This document shows, piece by piece, positions 59,102-64,000 of a stretch of DNA of 64,000 nt; the first letter of the stretch is position 1, and each line of letters opens with the position of its first letter. The stretch spans positions 1,240,001-1,304,000 of the forward strand of contig CAVZTF010000003.1 of the NCBI GenBank assembly GCA_963778185.1, written 5' to 3'. The position numbers were made by a program, and so were the translations under genes. The notes under the pieces were generated by a model that was not told the origin of the DNA, searched no databases, and worked only from the letters and a program-made list of their open reading frames with translations. This DNA is from RPQJ01 sp963778185. Its GTDB lineage: Bacteria; Pseudomonadota; Gammaproteobacteria; Steroidobacterales; Steroidobacteraceae.

Positions 59102-60500
59102 GTGCGCGACGAGCGCAGTCGCGCTGGCGACGGCCCTGTTCGCGGGCGGCTGCGGCGTGCTCGAGCCGAAATTGCCCGAGGCGGCTCCGGCCATTCCCGC
59201 CGAGTGGCCGACCCGGCCGACCACTGCCGCGCCGGATCCCGGCACGCCCCCGGTGACCGCCGACGTCGGCTGGCGCGACTTCATCTCGGACCCGAAGCTC
59301 GAGGAAGTGATTGCGCGTGCCCTGGCGAACAACCGCGACCTGCGCGTGGCCGTGCTCAACGTCGAGCGGGCGCGCGCCCTGTATCGCATCCAGCGCGCCG
59401 ATCGCGTGCCCTCGATCGACGCGAGCGCGTCGATGGTGCGCACCGGTGGCAACGCGCCGGTCACCGAGACCTACGCTGCGAGCCTCGGCATCACCGAGTT
59501 CGAGCTCGACCTGTTCGGCCGTGTGCGCAACCTGAGCGAGGCCGCGCTGCAGCGCTACTTCTTTCAGGAAGAGAACCGCCGCAGCGCGCAGCTTTCCCTG
59601 GTGGCCGAGGTCGCGAACGCCTACCTGACGCTGGCCGCGGACCAGGAGCAGCTACGCGTGGTGCAGTCCACGCTCGCGACGCGGCAGGAGTTCCACGGGC
59701 TGACGGAGAAGCGCTACGAACTCGGCGCCGTGTCCGCACTCGACCTGAGCCAGTCGCGAACCCAGCTGGAGGCCGCGCGCGCCGACGTGGCGCGTTTCGC
59801 CGGACAGGTCGCGCAGGACGGGAACGCGCTCGACCTGCTGGTCGGCGCCCCGGTACCGCCCGAGTTGCTGCCGGCGGATTTCGACACGCCGGTCACCGGG
59901 CTCGCGGCATTGCCGGCCGGGCTGCCCTCCGAGGTGCTGCTGCGGCGCCCCGACGTGCTTGCCGCGGAACACCTGCTGCGCGCGGCGAATGCGAACATCG
60001 GCGCGGCGCGCGCCGCATTCTTCCCGTCCATCCGACTGACGGGCGCCATCGGCTCCGCCAGCGACGAGCTGTCGGGACTGTTCGACTCGGGCACCGGGGT
60101 CTGGACCTTCGTTCCGCAGGTCAATGTTCCCATCTTCCAGGGGGGTCGCCTGCGGGCGGGCCTGGACGCGGCCAGGGTCGACCGGGACATCGCGCTTGCA
60201 CAGTACGAGAAGGCGATCCAGGCGGGCTTCCGCGAGGTGGCGGACGCACTCGCTCTGACCGCCACGCTCGCCGATCAACGCGTGGCGCGAGAAGCGACGG
60301 TCGAGGCGGCCCTCGAGGCCGATCGCCTCTCCCGCGCCCGCTACGACGCCGGTCGAGACGGCTACCTGGTGGTGCTCGAGTCGCAGCGAACGCTGTACCT
60401 GGCCCAGCAGGCCCTGGTCGTCACGCGCCTCGCCGAGCAGGCGAACCGCGTGACGCTCTACAAGGTGCTGGGCGGAGGCTGGCGGGAGAGCGGCCCGTGA
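59094..60500 (+). CDS. NodT/OprM-type outer membrane factor lipoprotein
   Basis: A 468-residue outer membrane factor with lipobox AGGCGV (Cys near 20) and the NodT/OprM signatures: DPKLEEVIARALANNRDLRVA, GITEFELDLFGRVRNLSEAAL, RRPDVLAAEHLLRAANANIGAARAAFFP. It completes the AcrAB-like pump. ATG at 59094 has GGAGG at eight bases; the GTG at 59085 lies inside that ribosome site. It overlaps the TetR gene by four bases. Confidence 0.93.
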   Translation: MTRCATSAVALATALFAGGCGVLEPKLPEAAPAIPAEWPTRPTTAAPDPGTPPVTADVGWRDFISDPKLEEVIARALANNRDLRVAVLNVERARALYRIQRADRVPSIDASASMVRTGGNAPVTETYAASLGITEFELDLFGRVRNLSEAALQRYFFQEENRRSAQLSLVAEVANAYLTLAADQEQLRVVQSTLATRQEFHGLTEKRYELGAVSALDLSQSRTQLEAARADVARFAGQVAQDGNALDLLVGAPVPPELLPADFDTPVTGLAALPAGLPSEVLLRRPDVLAAEHLLRAANANIGAARAAFFPSIRLTGAIGSASDELSGLFDSGTGVWTFVPQVNVPIFQGGRLRAGLDAARVDRDIALAQYEKAIQAGFREVADALALTATLADQRVAREATVEAALEADRLSRARYDAGRDGYLVVLESQRTLYLAQQALVVTRLAEQANRVTLYKVLGGGWRESGP

Positions 60501-61111
60501 GCGCGCGGCAGACCTGCCCGGCCAAGGACAGCCCGCGCGCCGAGGCGCAGCGCGAGCGCATCCTCTGCGCCGCCCAGAAGTGCTTCATCGAATACGGCTT
60601 CCACGCGGCCAGCATGGCCAGCATCGCGGAGACGGCGCAGATGAGCGCGGGCCTGATGTACCGCTACTTCGAGAACAAGAACGCCATCGTGCTCGCGATC
60701 ATCGAGCGCCAGTTGGAGGAGGGCCGGGCCCAGATCGCGCGGATGCATACGTCTTCGGAACTGGCCGCGCAGCTGTTCGACGTCTTCTCGCGCTGGCAGG
60801 CCCGCGACCCGGCCGTCATGAACGCCGCGCTGTTCCTCGAAATGAGCGCGCAGGCCACGCGGGATCCCCAGATCGCCGAGGCGTTGCGCACCTCCGACGA
60901 GCTGATTTTCGCGGACTTCAAGGCGTGGATGACCCGCAACCGGGAGGACGGCGGTCTCGGGCTGCCGCCGGAAAGCGTCGCCACCCGCGCGTTCCTGCTC
61001 CAGTGCTTCATCAAGGGCCTCACGGTCAGCGCCGTGCGCCAGCCCGGCCTCGAGCCCGGGGCGCTCAGGGACGCGATCGACAAGGCCGTGGACCGGCTCC
61101 TGTCGCCCTGA
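60497..61111 (+). CDS. TetR-family repressor at the end of the AcrAB-like operon
   Basis: A 204-residue TetR regulator. The helix-turn-helix is about 18-58 (RILCAAQKCFIEYGFHAASMASIAETAQMSAGLMYRYFENK). Its GTG start overlaps the channel-gene stop, so it is the last gene of the pump operon and shares its promoter. This gives autoregulated feedback if it binds the AGAATGA/TCATTCT repeat at 54686. The 216-base gap before fadE shows no clear regulatory site. Confidence 0.87.
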   Translation: MSARQTCPAKDSPRAEAQRERILCAAQKCFIEYGFHAASMASIAETAQMSAGLMYRYFENKNAIVLAIIERQLEEGRAQIARMHTSSELAAQLFDVFSRWQARDPAVMNAALFLEMSAQATRDPQIAEALRTSDELIFADFKAWMTRNREDGGLGLPPESVATRAFLLQCFIKGLTVSAVRQPGLEPGALRDAIDKAVDRLLSP

Positions 61112-61327
61112 ACGCGGGCGCGGGAGAGCGTATCCCATTGATGCAGCTGTCTTACTGCATCGCAAAAAACGGCCGCGTCCGGCGTTCGCCGCCCGGGCTG
61201 GCCCGGATTCGGACCAAGTCCTTGCCCGGGCTGAGGAATTTTCTATTGCGGCAGCGCAGCATAACGGGGCATATTCGGCCCTGACGCAGGGCATTGCGCC
61301 CCGCCCCGACTGCGAGGAACGTCAGCG

Positions 61328-63805
61328 GTGATTACCTTGTTCTGGCTCGCGCTCTGCATCGGCGGCGCGCTGTACCTCGCCTATCAGCGCATTTCGCTGC
61401 GCGCCGCGACCATCGTCGCCGGAACCGCGCTCCTGGCCTACGGCCTCCTTGGCAGTGCCTCACCCTGGTGGCTGGCCCTGCTGTGGATTGGCTTCGCCGG
61501 CCTCGCCCTGCTGAACGTCGATGCGCTGCGCATGCGCTTCGTCACCAAGCCGTTCCTCATGGTGTACCGGCGCATGTTGCCGACGATGTCGGACACCGAG
61601 CGCGAGGCGCTCGAGGCCGGCACGGTCTGGTGGGACGGCGAACTGTTCACGGGCAAGCCCGACTGGCCGAAGCTGCTCTCGGCGCAGGCGCCGCAGCTCA
61701 CCGCCGAGGAACAGGCGTTCATCGACGGCCCCTGCGAGGAACTGTGCCGCATGATCGACGAGTGGGACATCACCCACCGCCGCGCCGACCTGCCGCCGCA
61801 GGTCTGGGACTACCTGAAGAGGAAGGGCTTCTTCGCGATGATCATCCCGAAGAAGTACGGCGGCCTCGAGTTCTCCGCCTACGCGCATTCCTGCGTGCTC
61901 GTGAAGCTCGCGAGCAAGAGCGCGACGGTCTCCTCCACGGTCGCCGTGCCGAACTCGCTCGGCCCGGGCGAGCTGCTGCTGCACTACGGCACCGAGCCGC
62001 AGAAAGACCACTACCTGCCCCGCCTCGCGCGCGGGGAAGACGTACCCTGCTTCGCGCTCACCGGACCGCGCGCCGGTTCCGACGCGGCGTCGATTCCGGA
62101 CACGGGCGTCGTGTGCCGCGGCGTCTTCGATGGCAGGGAAGTCGTCGGCGTCCGCCTGAACTTCTCCAAGCGCTACATCACGCTCGCGCCGGTGGCGACG
62201 GTCATCGGCCTCGCATTCAGGCTTTTCGACCCGGACAGGCTGCTCGGCGGCGAGAAGACCGACTACGGCATCACCTGCGCGCTCATCCCGCGCAACACGG
62301 CGGGCGTCACGATCGGACGGCGCCATTTCCCGCTCAACGTCCCGTTCCAGAACGGGCCGCTGTCAGGCAGGGACGTGTTCGTGCCGCTCGATGCCATCAT
62401 CGGCGGGCCGAAGATGGCGGGCCAGGGCTGGCGCATGCTGGTCGAGCAGCTCTCCGTGGGCCGCTGCATTTCGCTGCCTTCGAACGCGGCCGGCGGCGCG
62501 AAAGCGGGCATCTATGCATCCGCTGCCTACGCGCGAATCCGCAAGCAATTCGCGCAGCCCGTGGGCAAGTTCGAGGGCGTCGAGGCGGCCCTCACGCGCA
62601 TGGCGGGCGCCACCTACATCATCGACGCCGCGCGCTCGGTGACCAGCGGCGCCATCGACGGCGGCGAGAAGCCTTCGGTGCCGGCGGCGATGCTCAAGTA
62701 CCACTGCACGGAGCTCGCACGGAAGGTGTCGAACGACGCCATGGACGTGCAGGGCGGCAAGGGCATCTGCCTGGGACCGAAGAACTACCTCGGGCGCGGT
62801 TACCAGGTGGTGCCGGTCGCCATCACGGTCGAGGGCGCCAACATCCTGACCCGCAGCCTGATGATCCTCGGCCAGGGCGCGATTCGCTGCCACCCGTACG
62901 TGCTCAAGGAAATGAACGCGGCGAAGGTCAAGGACAAGGCGCGCAGCCTGCGCGAGTTCGACGAGGCGCTGTTCGGCCACGTGGGCTACACGCTGTCGAA
63001 CGCGGCGCGGTCCTTCGTGATGGCGGCGACCCTCGCGCGGTTTTCCGCCGCGCCGACCGACGGCGCGACGCACCGTTACTACCAGCACATCAACAAGTTC
63101 AGCGCCCAGTTCGCCTTCGTCACCGACATGGCGATGCTGACGCTCGGCGGCTACCTCAAGCAGAAGGAGCATCTCTCGGCGCGCCTGGGCGACGTGCTGT
63201 CCGCGCTCTACATGGCCTCGATGGTCCTGAAGCACTACGAGAACCAGGGCCGTCCCGAGGCCGACCTGCCGCTGGTGGAATGGAGCTGCCGGACGCTGCT
63301 CTACGAAGCCCAGGAGCAGCTGCACGGCTTCCTGCGGAACTTCCCCAACCGCTGGCTGGCCGCGCTGATGCGCGTCGTGATCTTCCCGCGCGGCCGCACC
63401 TACTTCGCGGCGAGCGACCGGCTGGGACGCAAGATCGTCGAGCCCCTGATGGTGCCGTCGGAAACACGGGAGCGGCTTGCACACGGCATCTACAAGACCC
63501 TCGAACCGGGCAACCCGCTCGGCCTGCTGCAGGAGGCGCTCGAACTCTCGGTCGCCACCGAGCCGCTCGAGAAGCGGCTGCGGGTCGAGGGCGTGAAGAC
63601 CGGGCGCATCACCGCGCTCGACCTGCCCGGCCAGATCGAGCAGGCGGCCGCGGTCGGCCTCCTGAACGCGAGCGAGGCGCAGCTGCTCAGGGACTACGAC
63701 CGCAAGGTGATGGACATCGTGAACGTCGACGATTTCACGAGCGAGGAGCTCATGGCCGGAGTGCAGGCGCAGTCGTCCGCCAGCCCGCTGCGCCAGATCG
63801 CCTGA
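61328..63805 (+). CDS. fadE: Acyl-CoA dehydrogenase FadE
   Basis: An 825-residue membrane-associated acyl-CoA dehydrogenase for fatty-acid beta-oxidation, the length of E. coli FadE (814). Two N-terminal hydrophobic segments (about 2-20 and 28-65) precede the flavin dehydrogenase core; FALTGPRAGSDAASIPDTG, the FAD loop around 385, and the DUF1974 C-terminal domain (about 540-800) are visible. GTG start behind GAGGAACGTCAGCG. No PsrA/FadR-type operator was found in the upstream gap. Confidence 0.92.
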   Translation: MITLFWLALCIGGALYLAYQRISLRAATIVAGTALLAYGLLGSASPWWLALLWIGFAGLALLNVDALRMRFVTKPFLMVYRRMLPTMSDTEREALEAGTVWWDGELFTGKPDWPKLLSAQAPQLTAEEQAFIDGPCEELCRMIDEWDITHRRADLPPQVWDYLKRKGFFAMIIPKKYGGLEFSAYAHSCVLVKLASKSATVSSTVAVPNSLGPGELLLHYGTEPQKDHYLPRLARGEDVPCFALTGPRAGSDAASIPDTGVVCRGVFDGREVVGVRLNFSKRYITLAPVATVIGLAFRLFDPDRLLGGEKTDYGITCALIPRNTAGVTIGRRHFPLNVPFQNGPLSGRDVFVPLDAIIGGPKMAGQGWRMLVEQLSVGRCISLPSNAAGGAKAGIYASAAYARIRKQFAQPVGKFEGVEAALTRMAGATYIIDAARSVTSGAIDGGEKPSVPAAMLKYHCTELARKVSNDAMDVQGGKGICLGPKNYLGRGYQVVPVAITVEGANILTRSLMILGQGAIRCHPYVLKEMNAAKVKDKARSLREFDEALFGHVGYTLSNAARSFVMAATLARFSAAPTDGATHRYYQHINKFSAQFAFVTDMAMLTLGGYLKQKEHLSARLGDVLSALYMASMVLKHYENQGRPEADLPLVEWSCRTLLYEAQEQLHGFLRNFPNRWLAALMRVVIFPRGRTYFAASDRLGRKIVEPLMVPSETRERLAHGIYKTLEPGNPLGLLQEALELSVATEPLEKRLRVEGVKTGRITALDLPGQIEQAAAVGLLNASEAQLLRDYDRKVMDIVNVDDFTSEELMAGVQAQSSASPLRQIA

Positions 63806-63881
63806 CGGACCGCCGCGCGGCGCACGGAGCCGCGGTCCGCCGACGGGCCCCGGCTCCTTGCGTTTTGATACCCTTGCGCGC

Positions 63882-64000
63882 GTGAGCGAGCAACCCCCTG
63901 AAGCGGACGACGTCGTCTACGAGGTCAGCCTCGAGGCGGACGCGGAGATCGCCGCGCCGTTCGACACGTGGCTGCGCGACCACATCGCCGACATGCTCGC
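63882..64000 (+). CDS. DUF4286 family protein, N-terminal part
   Basis: The first 39 codons of a gene cut by the right edge. VVYEVSLEADAEIAAPFDTWLRDHIADML matches the start of DUF4286 proteins, small alpha-beta proteins of unknown function with an EthD/ABM-like look. The likely start is GTG at 63882. The gap from fadE holds a GC-rich palindrome (63806-63838) without a T-tract. Confidence 0.7.
   Translation, partial: MSEQPPEADDVVYEVSLEADAEIAAPFDTWLRDHIADML

Noticed and set aside
54581..59464. A very long open frame (about 1,627 codons) on the minus strand
   Set aside because: It lies antisense to acrA/acrB-type genes with clear family motifs. High GC leaves antisense frames open, and its His/Arg/Asp-rich composition is typical of such shadows.
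61112..61327. A FadR/PsrA-type operator upstream of fadE
   Set aside because: No inverted repeat of the expected form was found in the gap; only a weak, unconvincing promoter-like stretch.
63806..63838. GGACCGC/GCGGTCC palindrome as a fadE terminator
   Set aside because: The stem is strong but there is no T-tract, so termination cannot be claimed.

Overview
The window is GC-rich, densely coded bacterial chromosome with short intergenic gaps and many ATGA/GTGA stop-start overlaps. Gene content and order point to a gammaproteobacterium, probably on the Xanthomonadales/Nevskiales/Steroidobacterales side: algZ/algR-like two-component genes run into hemC-hemD-hemX-hemY, dapF-DUF484-xerC-hslVU-DUF971-ubiEJB follow in order, and HslV carries a short propeptide before its catalytic Thr as I recall for Xanthomonas. 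The lineage is an inference. No rRNA, tRNA, insertion sequence, phage or CRISPR locus was seen.

Layout: (1) 1-680, start of trpE on the minus strand with a complete trp attenuator (leader peptide with three adjacent Trp codons, competing hairpins, terminator, promoter). (2) 685-2724, a PLP aminotransferase and a DUF2959 lipoprotein. (3) 2731-12364, a sulfur-stress locus. A seven-gene minus-strand operon encodes a persulfide dioxygenase-like MBL protein, rhodanese, DUF2892 membrane protein, RND adaptor, RND permease, sulfide:quinone oxidoreductase and TolC-type channel. It diverges from an ArsR repressor of the BigR/SqrR persulfide-sensing type and a TauE/SafE exporter. The two strong promoters interlock over one AT-rich palindromic region. 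(4) 12370-14712, ubiK, then glnK-amtB behind a sigma-54 promoter and an NtrC-type site. (5) 14820-23273, DUF4124, a beta-hydroxyacid dehydrogenase, AlgZ/AlgR-like proteins, PerM, and hemCD-hemX-hemY. (6) 23283-33231, a ferredoxin reductase-like protein, then dapF-DUF484-xerC-hslVU-DUF971-ubiE-ubiJ-ubiB. (7) 33259-39137, a thioesterase-like protein, DUF2007, SDR, M15 peptidase, a GGDEF-EAL protein and a MerR/B12-binding regulator. (8) 39148-42584, an MCE/Mla-type lipid transport operon whose permease carries an N-terminal STAS domain. (9) 42639-46359, KefB-type antiporter, purT, dps. (10) 46552-52816, a TetR-led RND operon. (11) 52813-53450, a GntR repressor with a 51-residue secreted protein and a palindromic operator. 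(12) 53620-61111, mdh, then a second tripartite HAE1-type pump with a terminal TetR gene and an upstream palindrome. (13) 61328-64000, fadE and the start of a DUF4286 gene.

Three complete tripartite RND systems lie within about 58 kb, each next to its own type of regulator (ArsR, TetR, TetR). The most unusual is the first: a pump genetically welded to sulfide oxidation, with the oxidoreductase gene between permease and channel genes. This is the best candidate for an under-described system here.
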